A DNA stretch of 64,000 bases from an uncultured Eisenbergiella sp. (GTDB taxonomy: Bacteria > Bacillota > Clostridia > Lachnospirales > Lachnospiraceae): NCBI GenBank assembly GCA_947630215.1, contig CANRGX010000001.1:115617-179616 (forward strand), written 5' to 3'. This document shows, piece after piece, positions 27,767-36,881 of this stretch. The notes under the pieces were generated by a model that ran no database searches, was not told the DNA's origin, and was given only the letters and a program-made list of their open reading frames with translations. Position 1 is the first letter of the stretch; the number at the start of each line of letters is the position of its first letter. The position numbers and the translations under genes were made by a program.

Positions 27767-27795
27767 TTGGAAAAAGGAAAAAAATGTGGTACACT
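27767..27795 (+). promoter_or_regulatory. Promoter of the rfb/ABC-exporter operon
   Basis: TTGGAA (27767-27772), 17-base spacer, TACACT (27790-27795), 57 bases before rfbB. It is the only reasonable candidate in the 104-base gap after the lysozyme gene. Confidence 0.5.
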
Positions 27796-27851
27796 GTTAC
27801 CAGTCTTATATGCCGTGCCCCTCGGGGCATCTTCAGGAGGATATCAGAAGA

Positions 27852-28937
27852 ATGAGAACCTATCTCGTGACGGGAGGCGCCGGTTTTATCGGTTCCAACT
27901 ATATTCATTATATGTTCCGCAAATACGGGGACGCTATCCGTATCGTCAACGTGGACGCCCTGACGTATGCGGGGAATCTGGAGAATCTGAAGGATGTCGA
28001 GAATCTGCCCAACTATACCTTTGTGAAGGCGAATATCTGCGATAAGGACGCCATTGCAAAGATCTTTTCCCGGTATGATATCGACCGCGTAGTGCATTTC
28101 GCGGCGGAGAGCCACGTGGATCGGAGTATCCGCACGCCCGAGGTATTTGTGCAGACCAATGTGCTGGGAACCGCGGTGATGTTAAACTGCGCCAAGGCCG
28201 CCTGGGAGCTTCCCGACGGCACGTTCCGCCCGGACAAGAAGTTTTTGCACGTCTCCACGGACGAGGTATACGGCTCGCTGGAGGAGGACGGCGGATTTTT
28301 CTATGAAACCACCCCCTATGCGCCGCACAGTCCCTATTCCGCCAGTAAGGCCGGATCGGATATGCTGGTGAAGGCGTATATGGATACCTACCATTTTCCG
28401 GCCAACATCACCAACTGCTCCAATAATTACGGCCCGTATCAGTTTCCGGAGAAACTGATCCCGCTGATCATCAACAACGCGCTCCACGGCAGAAAGCTTC
28501 CGGTTTACGGGGACGGCAAAAATGTCCGCGACTGGCTTTATGTGGAGGATCACGCCAAGGCCATCGACATGGTGCAGGAGCAGGGCCGGCTGTTTGAAAC
28601 CTACAATGTGGGCGGCCACAATGAGAAGCAGAACATTGAGATCATCCGCACGATTCTGGAGACACTGCGGGAGATGCTGCCGGATTCCGATCCCCGCAAG
28701 GCTTTTGTAAGCGAAGATTTGATCACTTATGTAGAGGATCGCAAGGGGCACGACAGGAGGTACGCCATCGCGCCGGATAAGATCAAGGCGGAGATTGGCT
28801 GGTATCCCGAAACGGCGTTTAAAGAGGGCATCAAAAAGACCATCGCCTGGTATTTTGAGCACGAGGACTGGATGGAAAACGTGACAAGCGGCGACTATCA
28901 GAACTATTACAGCGAAATGTATCACACGGCGGAATAA
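27852..28937 (+). CDS. rfbB: dTDP-glucose 4,6-dehydratase
   Basis: 361 residues of the extended SDR family. It makes dTDP-4-keto-6-deoxyglucose from dTDP-glucose. It shows the NAD site VTGGAGFIGSNYIHYM (about 5-20), the HFAAESHVDRSI block near 82-93, the STDEVYGSL motif near 134-142 and the catalytic YSASK near 164, followed by the TNCSNNYGPYQFPEKLIPL segment typical of RmlB. The start ATG follows AGGAGG ten bases upstream; the frame is open further upstream but without support. It heads a long operon, with rfbA and rfbC directly after it. Confidence 0.96.
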   Translation: MRTYLVTGGAGFIGSNYIHYMFRKYGDAIRIVNVDALTYAGNLENLKDVENLPNYTFVKANICDKDAIAKIFSRYDIDRVVHFAAESHVDRSIRTPEVFVQTNVLGTAVMLNCAKAAWELPDGTFRPDKKFLHVSTDEVYGSLEEDGGFFYETTPYAPHSPYSASKAGSDMLVKAYMDTYHFPANITNCSNNYGPYQFPEKLIPLIINNALHGRKLPVYGDGKNVRDWLYVEDHAKAIDMVQEQGRLFETYNVGGHNEKQNIEIIRTILETLREMLPDSDPRKAFVSEDLITYVEDRKGHDRRYAIAPDKIKAEIGWYPETAFKEGIKKTIAWYFEHEDWMENVTSGDYQNYYSEMYHTAE

Positions 28938-28949
28938 ACGGGGGAGATC

Positions 28950-29819
28950 ATGAAGGGTATTATTCTTGCGGGGGGCTCCGGCACGCGGCTCTATCCGCTG
29001 ACAAAGTCCATTTCCAAGCAGATCATGCCGGTCTATGACAAGCCCATGATCTATTATCCGCTCTCCACGCTGATGCTGGCCGGGATCCGGGAGATTCTGA
29101 TCATCTCCACGCCCCGGGATCTTCCGGTTTTTGAAGATCTGTTCGGCACGGGAGAGCAGCTGGGGCTGTCTGTTTCCTATGCGGTGCAGGAGGTTCCCAG
29201 AGGGCTGGCGGACGCGTTTTTGGTGGGCGCTTCCTTTATCGGACAGGACAGCGTGGCGCTGGTGCTGGGCGACAATATTTTTTACGGGCAGAGCTTTTCC
29301 CGGGTGCTGCAGAGGGCGGCGGCGCGGGAGAAGGGCGCTACGATTTTCGGGTATTTCGTGCGGGATCCCAGGGAGTACGGCGTCGTGGAATTTGACGAAA
29401 ACGGCCGGGCGGTTTCCATTGAGGAAAAACCGGAGCATCCCAGAAGCAATTACGCGGTGCCGGGCCTGTATTTTTATGACAACGATGTGGTGCAGATTGC
29501 CCGTCAGGTGAAACCTTCCCCCAGGGGAGAGATCGAGATCACTTCGGTGAATAACGAATATCTGCGGCGGGGCACGCTGATGGTGGAGACGCTGGGACGC
29601 GGGTTTGCCTGGCTGGATACGGGCAATCACGACGCGCTGCTGGACGCGTCGGATTTTGTGGCGGCGGTGCAGAAGCGGCAGGGCATGTATATTTCCTGTA
29701 TCGAGGAGATCGCGTTCCGCAGAGGCTTTATCGACAGGCAGCAGCTTTTAAAGCTGGCGGAGCCGCTGATGAAGACCAATTACGGCAAATATCTGGTAGA
29801 AGTGGCCAACGGGCTCTAA
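28950..29819 (+). CDS. rfbA: Glucose-1-phosphate thymidylyltransferase
   Basis: 289 residues, the normal RmlA length. It condenses dTTP and glucose-1-phosphate into dTDP-glucose. The N-terminal nucleotide-binding loop is [14 protein letters not shown] (about 5-18), with [20 protein letters not shown] just after. [10 protein letters not shown] near 104-113 gives the metal-binding Asp, and [20 protein letters not shown] near 157-176 is the RmlA signature. It starts 13 bases after rfbB with a GGGGGAG site and provides the substrate for RfbB. The phosphohexomutase gene at 38946 could supply glucose-1-phosphate. Confidence 0.96.
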   Translation: MKGIILAGGSGTRLYPLTKSISKQIMPVYDKPMIYYPLSTLMLAGIREILIISTPRDLPVFEDLFGTGEQLGLSVSYAVQEVPRGLADAFLVGASFIGQDSVALVLGDNIFYGQSFSRVLQRAAAREKGATIFGYFVRDPREYGVVEFDENGRAVSIEEKPEHPRSNYAVPGLYFYDNDVVQIARQVKPSPRGEIEITSVNNEYLRRGTLMVETLGRGFAWLDTGNHDALLDASDFVAAVQKRQGMYISCIEEIAFRRGFIDRQQLLKLAEPLMKTNYGKYLVEVANGL

Positions 29820-29860
29820 AGGGGCCCCTGTCTGCGCAGACCAAAAGAAGGAGTGGGAGA

Positions 29861-30427
29861 ATGGGCAAGATAACGGTAGAGACCTGTCATATTGAAGGAC
29901 TGAAGGTGATTACGCCGCAGGTTTTCGGCGATCCCAGGGGCTATTTCATGGAAACCTATCAGTATCGCGACTTTGCCGCGGCCGGGATCGATCAGATATT
30001 TGTGCAGGACAACCAGTCCGCTTCTCGCAGGGGCGTGCTGCGCGGGCTGCATTTCCAGATCCGCTATCCGCAGGATAAGCTGGTGCGGGTGCTGCGCGGA
30101 GAAGTGTTTGACGTGGCGGTGGATATGCGGAAAGGATCCCCGACCTTCGGCCAGTGGTTCGGCGTGGTGCTCTCCGAGGAAAACAAGAAGCAGTTTTTTG
30201 TGCCCAAACACTTTGCCCACGGCTTTTATGTGCTTTCCGAGTATGCGGAATTTGCCTATAAATGTTCCGATTTTTACCATCCCGACGACGAGGGCGGTCT
30301 GGCCTGGAACGATCCCGAGATTGGGGTGCGCTGGCCGATCCCGGAGGGAGAGGAGCCGATCCTGTCCGAGAAGGATAAAAACAGGCCCTGGGGCGCTCTC
30401 ACAGCATATATGGGAAACGAAGCATGA
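29861..30427 (+). CDS. rfbC: dTDP-4-dehydrorhamnose 3,5-epimerase
   Basis: 188 residues, the cupin-fold size of RmlC. The catalytic histidine lies in LRGLHFQI (about 60-67), followed by KLVRVLRGEVFDVAVDMRKG (about 73-92), FVPKHFAHGFYVLSE (about 110-124) and a late Tyr in YKCSDFY. It converts dTDP-4-keto-6-deoxyglucose into dTDP-4-keto-rhamnose. The usual final reductase gene (rfbD) is not present in this window. The gene overlaps the ABC permease start by four bases (ATGA), so the sugar pathway and the exporter are translated together. Confidence 0.95.
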   Translation: MGKITVETCHIEGLKVITPQVFGDPRGYFMETYQYRDFAAAGIDQIFVQDNQSASRRGVLRGLHFQIRYPQDKLVRVLRGEVFDVAVDMRKGSPTFGQWFGVVLSEENKKQFFVPKHFAHGFYVLSEYAEFAYKCSDFYHPDDEGGLAWNDPEIGVRWPIPEGEEPILSEKDKNRPWGALTAYMGNEA

Positions 30428-31416
30428 AGAAAATCACCAAAAAGACGGGAATCGCCATCTTTACCGCGCTGATGGTGATTCTGGCCGCAGTTATCCTTCT
30501 CTATCACAACCCGCTGGCGGATCCGGCGGACGAGCTGTTAAAAAAGTCCATCGCCTGCGTCCTGATTGCAGCGGCGATAGCGGCCTTCATTGTTTTGTAT
30601 GACAAGATCACCGTACTGCCGGTGGAGCTGTATCAGAACCGGCACCTGATCTGGAAGCTGGCAAAGAGCGATTTTAAAAAGCGCTATGCCGGTTCCTATA
30701 TGGGCGCTTTCTGGGCGCTGGTGCAGCCGGTGGTGACAGTGGCCCTGTACTACGTGGTTTTTGAGATTTTGCTGCCCAACCGGCAGCAGATCGCTTCCGG
30801 CGGCGCGCTGGACGTTCCCTTTGTGCCGTTTTTGGTGGCGGGGCTGGTGCCCTGGTTTTATTTTTCGGAAGCGCTGACCAGTGCCATGACGGCGCTGTTG
30901 GAATACAATTACCTGGTGAAAAAGGTCGTGTTTAAGATCAGCGTCCTGCCGATCATCAAGATCATCGCGGCCACCTTCATCCATGCCTTTTTCGTACTGG
31001 TAGCCCTGGTTATCGCCTGTCTCTACGGCTATTATCCCAGCCTTTACACGCTTCAGGTGTTCTATTACAGCGCGTGTATGTTCATCTTTGTGCTGGCTCT
31101 CAGCTATACCACCTGCTCTGTGGTGATCTTCTTCCGGGATTTGCAGTCCATCGTCAATATTTTCCTGCAGGTGGGAATGTGGGCCACGCCCATTCTCTGG
31201 CCCATCGCGCAGTTCCCCCAAAAGGTGCAGATGTTTGTCAAGATCAATCCGCTGGTCTATATCGTAGAGGGGTACCGCAGCGCGATCTACGGCAGGCAGT
31301 GGTTCTGGGAGGACTTTTACTCCACCGTCTATTTCTGGGTCATCACGGTGGTGCTGTTCATCCTGGGAGCGGTGATTTTCAAACGGCTGAAGGTACACTT
31401 TGCCGACATTATGTGA
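30424..31416 (+). CDS. ABC polysaccharide exporter permease (Wzm type)
   Basis: 330 residues with an ABC-2 permease fold. Two N-terminal helices (about 9-30 and 40-58) are followed by the typical WKLAKSDFKKRYAGSYMGAFWA interface (about 77-98) and four further helices. The KxxYxGSxLGxxW-like segment is the hallmark of teichoic-acid and O-antigen exporters (TagG/Wzm). The two extra N-terminal helices are longer than in a minimal Wzm. It overlaps rfbC by four bases, and the ATPase gene lies 20 bases downstream. It would carry the finished polysaccharide across the membrane. Confidence 0.9.
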   Translation: MKKITKKTGIAIFTALMVILAAVILLYHNPLADPADELLKKSIACVLIAAAIAAFIVLYDKITVLPVELYQNRHLIWKLAKSDFKKRYAGSYMGAFWALVQPVVTVALYYVVFEILLPNRQQIASGGALDVPFVPFLVAGLVPWFYFSEALTSAMTALLEYNYLVKKVVFKISVLPIIKIIAATFIHAFFVLVALVIACLYGYYPSLYTLQVFYYSACMFIFVLALSYTTCSVVIFFRDLQSIVNIFLQVGMWATPILWPIAQFPQKVQMFVKINPLVYIVEGYRSAIYGRQWFWEDFYSTVYFWVITVVLFILGAVIFKRLKVHFADIM

Positions 31417-31436
31417 CGCGGCGGAGGAAAGAGGAT

Positions 31437-32729
31437 ATGGAGAACCGGGAGCTGGCCATCCATGTGGAGGGGCTCAACAAAATTTATAAACTGTATAACA
31501 GGAACCGCGACCGGCTGCTGGAATCTCTGGGATTGACCAAAAAGCCGCGTTCCACGCAGCACTATGCGCTGCGGGACGTGGATCTGGATATTTACCGGGG
31601 CGAGACGGTGGGCATCATCGGCACCAACGGTTCCGGAAAATCCACGATTCTGAAGATCATTACCGGCGTGCTGCATGAAAGCAGCGGCACTGTGCAGGTC
31701 AACGGCCGGATTTCGGCCCTGCTGGAGCTGGGCGCCGGCTTTAATATGGAGTACAACGGCATTGAGAATATCTATTTAAACGGCACCATGATCGGCTTCT
31801 CCGAAAAGGAGATCGACGAAAAGCTGCAGGATATTCTGGAGTTTGCCGATATCGGGGACTATGTGTACCAGCCGGTCAAGACCTATTCCAGCGGTATGTT
31901 CGTGCGGCTGGCGTTTGCCGTGGCCATCAATATCGATCCGGAGATCCTCATTGTGGACGAAGCGCTTTCGGTGGGAGACGTATTTTTCCAGGCCAAATGT
32001 TACCGGAAGTTTGAGGAATTTAAGAAAAAAGGCAAGACGATCCTTTTCGTCAGTCATGATCTGAGCGCCATCAGCAAATACTGTGACCGGGCGGTGCTGC
32101 TCAACCGGGGCGTGAAGCTGGGCGAGGGCACCCCCAAGGAGATGATCGACGCCTACAAGCAGGTGCTGGTGGGGCAGTATGAACTTCCCCAGCCGGCGGA
32201 GGGCGTGCCGGATCTGACGGCGGATCCGGAGGTGCGAAAAGCCCTGGGCCGGCGGGAGAGCGAACAAAAAGGGGGGAACCCGGAGACGCTGGAATACGGG
32301 ACAGGGCAGGCGCAGATTGCGGATTTCTTCGTCACGGATGCGAAAGGGGTTCTCACCACGGCAATTCTCAAAGGGGACGAATTTTCCGTGCATATGCGGG
32401 TGAAAATCCTGGAGGATTTGCCGGCGCCAATCTTTGCCCTTTCCATCAAAAACGTCAAGGGCGTGGAAATAACGGGCACCAATACCATGTTTGAAAAGAG
32501 CTTTTTAGACGGCGTCCGGGCCGGACAGGACAAGGAAATTGTCTTTACCCAGAAGATGCGCCTGCAGGGCGGGGAGTATTTGATCTCCCTGGGCGTGACG
32601 GGCTATGAGGGAGATACGTTTGTGGTTTATCACCGGCTGTATGACGTGATGAGTCTCACCGTGGTTTCGGATAAGGATACGGTGGGGTATTTCGATATGG
32701 AATCCCAGGTGGAAGTGAAGGATATTTAA
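31437..32729 (+). CDS. ABC polysaccharide exporter ATPase with C-terminal domain (Wzt type)
   Basis: 430 residues. The ATPase half has Walker A GTNGSGKST (about 61-69), the TagH/Wzt-specific LLELGAGFNMEYNGIENI (about 95-112), the signature YSSGMFVRL (about 147-155) and Walker B ILIVDEALS near 170-178. Residues about 275-430 form an extra beta-rich domain, ending in SQVEVKDI. In O9a/O8 Wzt such a C-terminal domain binds the capped end of the glycan before export. The methyltransferase-kinase encoded next is a candidate for adding that cap. ATG 31437 follows GGAGGAAAGAGG. Confidence 0.92.
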   Translation: MENRELAIHVEGLNKIYKLYNRNRDRLLESLGLTKKPRSTQHYALRDVDLDIYRGETVGIIGTNGSGKSTILKIITGVLHESSGTVQVNGRISALLELGAGFNMEYNGIENIYLNGTMIGFSEKEIDEKLQDILEFADIGDYVYQPVKTYSSGMFVRLAFAVAINIDPEILIVDEALSVGDVFFQAKCYRKFEEFKKKGKTILFVSHDLSAISKYCDRAVLLNRGVKLGEGTPKEMIDAYKQVLVGQYELPQPAEGVPDLTADPEVRKALGRRESEQKGGNPETLEYGTGQAQIADFFVTDAKGVLTTAILKGDEFSVHMRVKILEDLPAPIFALSIKNVKGVEITGTNTMFEKSFLDGVRAGQDKEIVFTQKMRLQGGEYLISLGVTGYEGDTFVVYHRLYDVMSLTVVSDKDTVGYFDMESQVEVKDI

Positions 32730-32732
32730 ACG

Positions 32733-34880
32733 ATGGACGATGCCAAAAAAGAGATGATCGGCCAGGTGACGCTGGACTATACCCGGTATCCGGGGGAGGA
32801 TTTCTACTGCGACGGTGCGGTGGAGGAGGAGCTTCTGGAAATCGCCATGCGGGAAAAACCGGAACGCTATCCGGCCCTGATCCGGGAAAAGAAAAGCTGG
32901 GAGGTGCTGTACCACCTTTCCGATCTGCGGGAGAATATTGTGGCCTGGCTGCCCATAGACAGGCATATGAAGGTGCTGGAGGTGGGTTCCGGCTGCGGGG
33001 CGATCACCGGCTGCCTTTCCCGGATGGCAAAAAGCGTGACCTGTGTGGATCTGTCCCGTAAACGGAGTCTGATCAACGCGTACCGGCACCGGGACTGCGC
33101 CAATGTGACGATTCATGTGGGCAATTTTCAGGATATTGAACCGGATCTGCCTGCCGACTACGATTATGTCTGTCTGATCGGCGCTTTTGAATACGGGCAG
33201 AGCTATATTGACACGCAGACTCCCTTTGAGGATTTTTACCGCATTGTCCGGCGGCACGTCAAGCCGGGCGGGCACGTGGTCATTGCCATTGAAAACAAGA
33301 TGGGGTTAAAATACTGGGCCGGATGCCGGGAGGATCATCTGGGCGCCTTTTTTGCGGGGCTGGAGGATTATCCGGACGGCGGCGCGGTCCGCACCTTTAC
33401 CCGGGGCGGTCTGGAACGGATCCTGCGCGCCTGCGGGGAGGAGGAATTTCATTTTTATTATCCCTATCCCGATTATAAGTTTATGACCATGCTTTATTCC
33501 GACCGGTATTTGCCCAAGGTGGGGGAGCTGACCAACAATCTGCGCAATTTTGACCGGGATCGGATGCTGCTTTTTGAGGAAAAACGGGTCTTTGATATGC
33601 TGATCCGGGAGGGACTGTTTCCGCTTTACAGCAATTCCTTCCTGGTGGTTACGGGGCCGGAACCCCAGACCGTTTACAGCCGGTTTTCCAACGACAGGGC
33701 CAGGCATCTGGCCATCCGGACGGATATCGGACAGCGGGAGGACGGAAGCCGTTTTGTGCGGAAGCTTCCGGCGTCCGGCGCGGCGGACGCGCACATCCGC
33801 ACACTGGCCCAAAACAGCCGGGTCTTTACGGAGTGGTTCGCGGACAGCGGGCTGTGCGTGAACCGGCTGGAAGAAAAGACGGACGGGCAGGAAAGACCCT
33901 TTGTGGAGCTGGAATATCTGGACAGCGCGGTGACGCTGGAGGAGCTGCTGGACGAATGCCTGCAGAAAAACGAGGAAAAACGATTCTCCGATCTGTTGGA
34001 ACGGTATCTTCACATTCTGCGCTGGGAGGGAAGGGCGGCCCAAAAAGGGGAGCGGATCCTGCGCGACCGGGATCTGACTTTTTCCAATATCTGCGTACAG
34101 GGCGATGTCTGGACGCTGATCGATTATGAGTGGGCCGATGCGTCCATAGAGCCGGAGGACATTGCAAAACGGGCGCTGTACTGTTATGTTCTGGAGGACA
34201 GCGGGCGAAAGGAAAGCCCCATCCTGCAGAAGTGGCTTTCCCGGATGGGCATGGACGACGTAGCGTTTGCCGCCTGCGCCCGGGAGGAAAACGCGTTCCA
34301 GCAGGCCATCCTGCGGGAAAAGGACGGGAGCGTCCGCACGGCGGTGACCGATATGCGCCATCTGATCGGGAATCTGGCTCTGCCGTTTCAGGAGGCCTTT
34401 GCGCATATTGCGGGAAAGCGGATCGAAATTTTTGAGGATTACGGAAACGGCTACAGTCCGCAGCAGTCCTATTGGATACAAAACGCCTATGTGTCAGAAA
34501 ACCTGTTTGCAGCGCATATCCTTTATCAAAAGGGCGTCCGGGGGATCCGGCTGGATCCGGCGGAGCAGCCCTGTATCGTGCAGGTGAAGCGCGTGTGCCT
34601 GGGGGAATGGGAGTTGAGCGTGCAGGAGATGGCGCAGGCGATCCGCACCAACGGGGAAACCCTGCGGCGTATGCCGGATCGGGCGGACGGGATGGACAGC
34701 GTGTTTTTTGACACCTCCGATCCCAATATCGAGGTGCGTCTGGACGCGCTGCCGGAAAGGATTGGGCAGGCGGACGGGGCGCTCACCGTAGAGGCGCATA
34801 TCGTGCAGCTTTCTCCGGATATGCAGGAGGGGCTGCGCGAGAGGATGATGAGGAGGAAGGGCTTTTGGTTTCAAAAATAA
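32733..34880 (+). CDS. Methyltransferase-kinase, WbdD-like glycan chain-terminator candidate
   Basis: 715 residues. Residues about 75-260 are a class I SAM methyltransferase with VLEVGSGCGAITG (81-93), an acidic VDLS after strand two and HVKPGGHVVIAIENK. Residues about 320-480 look like a small-molecule kinase: RDRDLTFSNICVQG (near 445) gives the catalytic Asp and metal Asn, and LIDYEWAD gives the second Asp. The last 200 residues are not recognised and appear to end in a beta-rich domain. The same order, methyltransferase then kinase beside Wzm/Wzt, is found in WbdD, which caps O9a polymannose. It starts three bases after the ATPase stop. Confidence 0.72.
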   Translation: MDDAKKEMIGQVTLDYTRYPGEDFYCDGAVEEELLEIAMREKPERYPALIREKKSWEVLYHLSDLRENIVAWLPIDRHMKVLEVGSGCGAITGCLSRMAKSVTCVDLSRKRSLINAYRHRDCANVTIHVGNFQDIEPDLPADYDYVCLIGAFEYGQSYIDTQTPFEDFYRIVRRHVKPGGHVVIAIENKMGLKYWAGCREDHLGAFFAGLEDYPDGGAVRTFTRGGLERILRACGEEEFHFYYPYPDYKFMTMLYSDRYLPKVGELTNNLRNFDRDRMLLFEEKRVFDMLIREGLFPLYSNSFLVVTGPEPQTVYSRFSNDRARHLAIRTDIGQREDGSRFVRKLPASGAADAHIRTLAQNSRVFTEWFADSGLCVNRLEEKTDGQERPFVELEYLDSAVTLEELLDECLQKNEEKRFSDLLERYLHILRWEGRAAQKGERILRDRDLTFSNICVQGDVWTLIDYEWADASIEPEDIAKRALYCYVLEDSGRKESPILQKWLSRMGMDDVAFAACAREENAFQQAILREKDGSVRTAVTDMRHLIGNLALPFQEAFAHIAGKRIEIFEDYGNGYSPQQSYWIQNAYVSENLFAAHILYQKGVRGIRLDPAEQPCIVQVKRVCLGEWELSVQEMAQAIRTNGETLRRMPDRADGMDSVFFDTSDPNIEVRLDALPERIGQADGALTVEAHIVQLSPDMQEGLRERMMRRKGFWFQK

Positions 34881-36859
34881 AGGGAGCGTTACAACAGGGG
34901 CTCCTTCGCCGGCGTCACGCCTGGTACGAGGAGCAGATCCGGCGGCAGAGCCTGTCCTATGACGCGTGGATCCGGGAAAAGGAGAGACAGGAGCGGGATG
35001 GGCTGTCCTTAAAGGGAAAAGAACTCAGAACCGCGGTGATTTCCTACTCCGAATGCGGGGAAAATTTCCCGGCCCCGGACAGTCCGGCAGATATACTGAT
35101 TTTCCATGCGCCGGACGGGACGCCCGATACGCGGGAGATCGCACTGGTGCAGGATTACTTTGCCCGGCACCCGGAGACGGTTCTCCTCTATGCGGACGAG
35201 GATGAAATCGAGGGCGGGGAGCGGAAGAATCCCTGGATGAAACCGGATTGGTCGCCGGATACGCTGCTGTCCTACTTTTATTTCGGCGGCTTTTTTGCGG
35301 TGCGCGCCAAAGCGGCCGAACAGATCCCGTGGCTGGGGGAGACGGACGCAAAGCGCAATCTGTATGATTTTGTGTTAAAGGCGGCAGAAATCACGGGCAG
35401 CGCCGCGCACATCGACAGCGTGCTGTTTCACGGTAAAAAAATCATTCCCTGGGGGTTTGAATCCCAATACACGGATTTGAAGGAGGCCGCCTGCCGGCGG
35501 CGGGGCTGGCCCCAAAAGCCGGCCGGAAAGGTTTCCATTATCATCCCCAGCAAGGACAATCCCCGCGTGCTTTCCAACTGTATCCATTCCGTGCTGGAGG
35601 GCAGCACCTACCGGGATTTTGAAATCATTGTGGTGGACAACGGCAGCAGTGAAAAAAACCGCGCCCGGGTGGAGCGGATGCGGCAGATGCTGGCCGAAAA
35701 GGATCGGTTCTGCTATCATTACGAGCCCATGGAGTTCAATTTTTCCCGGATGTGCAATCTGGGCGTTTCTCTGTCCAGCGGGGAGTATATCCTGCTTCTG
35801 AACGACGACATTGAGATCACCCAGGACGACTGGCTGGAAAAAATGATGGAAAAGGCCGTTCTGCCCCATGTGGGGGCGGTGGGGGTCAAGCTGATCTATC
35901 CGGGGACGGAAATCATCCAGCACGCGGGCATTACCAATATTCATCTGGGCCCCGCCCACAAGCTGCAGTTCCGTTCCGACGCCAACGAATATTATTTTAA
36001 GAAAAACCGGCTGGCTTTCGATGTGCTGGGCGTGACGGGAGCCTGTCTGCTGGTGAAAAAAAGCGTCTATGAGCAGGCCGGAGGTTTTGACGAAAAGCTG
36101 CGGGTGGCCTTTAACGATGTGGAGTTTTGTTACCGCCTGCACGATATGGGCTATGTGAACGTGGTGCGCAACGACGTGGCGCTCTGGCACCATGAATCGC
36201 TGAGCCGCGGAGCGGACGACAGTTCGGAAAAGCTGCGCCGCCTGCATCAGGAGCTGAACCTGCTTTATGAGAAGCATCCTTCCGTTTACGGCAGGGATCC
36301 CTACTACCACCGGTATCTGGTGTCGGACGTGCTGGACGCGGAATACTATACCGCTTCCCGCTACGATTTCGATAAACGCGTGGAACAGGCCGAGCCGTCG
36401 CTTCTGGAGGGCGGGCTGGATCCGGCCTGGCACAACGAGGTGCTGCGCATAGGGATAGAATTTGCGGGCGATTTGGGAAAATGGTACGGACACGGCGCCG
36501 GCGCCGGGGACTGGATGATCCAGGGCTGGAGCTGGGCGCTTGCGGTGGACAACAGCCGCTACCGTTTCCATCTGCTGTTAAAGCCGGTGCAAAAAGGGTA
36601 TCTGGCGGACGGATCCAGCACGGCGGCCCTGCCGGAGGATCGGGAGACGGTTTACCGGATCGCCTGCCGGCGTCAGTACCGTCCCGATATTGCGGAAAAC
36701 TTAAACGGGATCATCCGCACGAAGCTGCCCGGCGTCTGTGTTTCCTTCCCGCGCGGCAGCCTGCCTGCCGGGGAGTACCTCATCGGGATGCTGTGGGAGG
36801 ATACCTGTTCCCGCCAGAAGCTGTACCGGTTTTCTCCGGAAACGCTGACGGTGTCGTAA
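34865..36859 (+). CDS. GT2 glycosyltransferase with accessory domains
   Basis: 664 residues. TTG is the start, eight bases after AGGAGG and inside the previous gene. Residues about 25-215 form a region with LLYADEDEIEGG, a fold often preceding this GT2 type. The GT2 catalytic domain runs from about 220 (KVSIIIPSKDNPRVLSNC), with VVDNGSSEKNRA, a LLLNDDIEI metal motif near 312-320, and HAGI plus FNDVEFCYRL near 418-427. Residues about 530-664 are a beta-rich tail similar in feel to the end of the preceding protein. No membrane helix. It probably extends a rhamnose-containing chain; linkage unknown. Confidence 0.85.
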   Translation: MVSKIKGALQQGLLRRRHAWYEEQIRRQSLSYDAWIREKERQERDGLSLKGKELRTAVISYSECGENFPAPDSPADILIFHAPDGTPDTREIALVQDYFARHPETVLLYADEDEIEGGERKNPWMKPDWSPDTLLSYFYFGGFFAVRAKAAEQIPWLGETDAKRNLYDFVLKAAEITGSAAHIDSVLFHGKKIIPWGFESQYTDLKEAACRRRGWPQKPAGKVSIIIPSKDNPRVLSNCIHSVLEGSTYRDFEIIVVDNGSSEKNRARVERMRQMLAEKDRFCYHYEPMEFNFSRMCNLGVSLSSGEYILLLNDDIEITQDDWLEKMMEKAVLPHVGAVGVKLIYPGTEIIQHAGITNIHLGPAHKLQFRSDANEYYFKKNRLAFDVLGVTGACLLVKKSVYEQAGGFDEKLRVAFNDVEFCYRLHDMGYVNVVRNDVALWHHESLSRGADDSSEKLRRLHQELNLLYEKHPSVYGRDPYYHRYLVSDVLDAEYYTASRYDFDKRVEQAEPSLLEGGLDPAWHNEVLRIGIEFAGDLGKWYGHGAGAGDWMIQGWSWALAVDNSRYRFHLLLKPVQKGYLADGSSTAALPEDRETVYRIACRRQYRPDIAENLNGIIRTKLPGVCVSFPRGSLPAGEYLIGMLWEDTCSRQKLYRFSPETLTVS

Positions 36860-36881
36860 AATGGGGCAGAGAGGAAAGCCG

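Noticed and set aside
29819..29840. Two short palindromes (AGGGGCCCCT, TCTGCGCAGA) between rfbA and rfbC
   Set aside because: Too short and too close to the genes to call a terminator or operator; no T-run follows.
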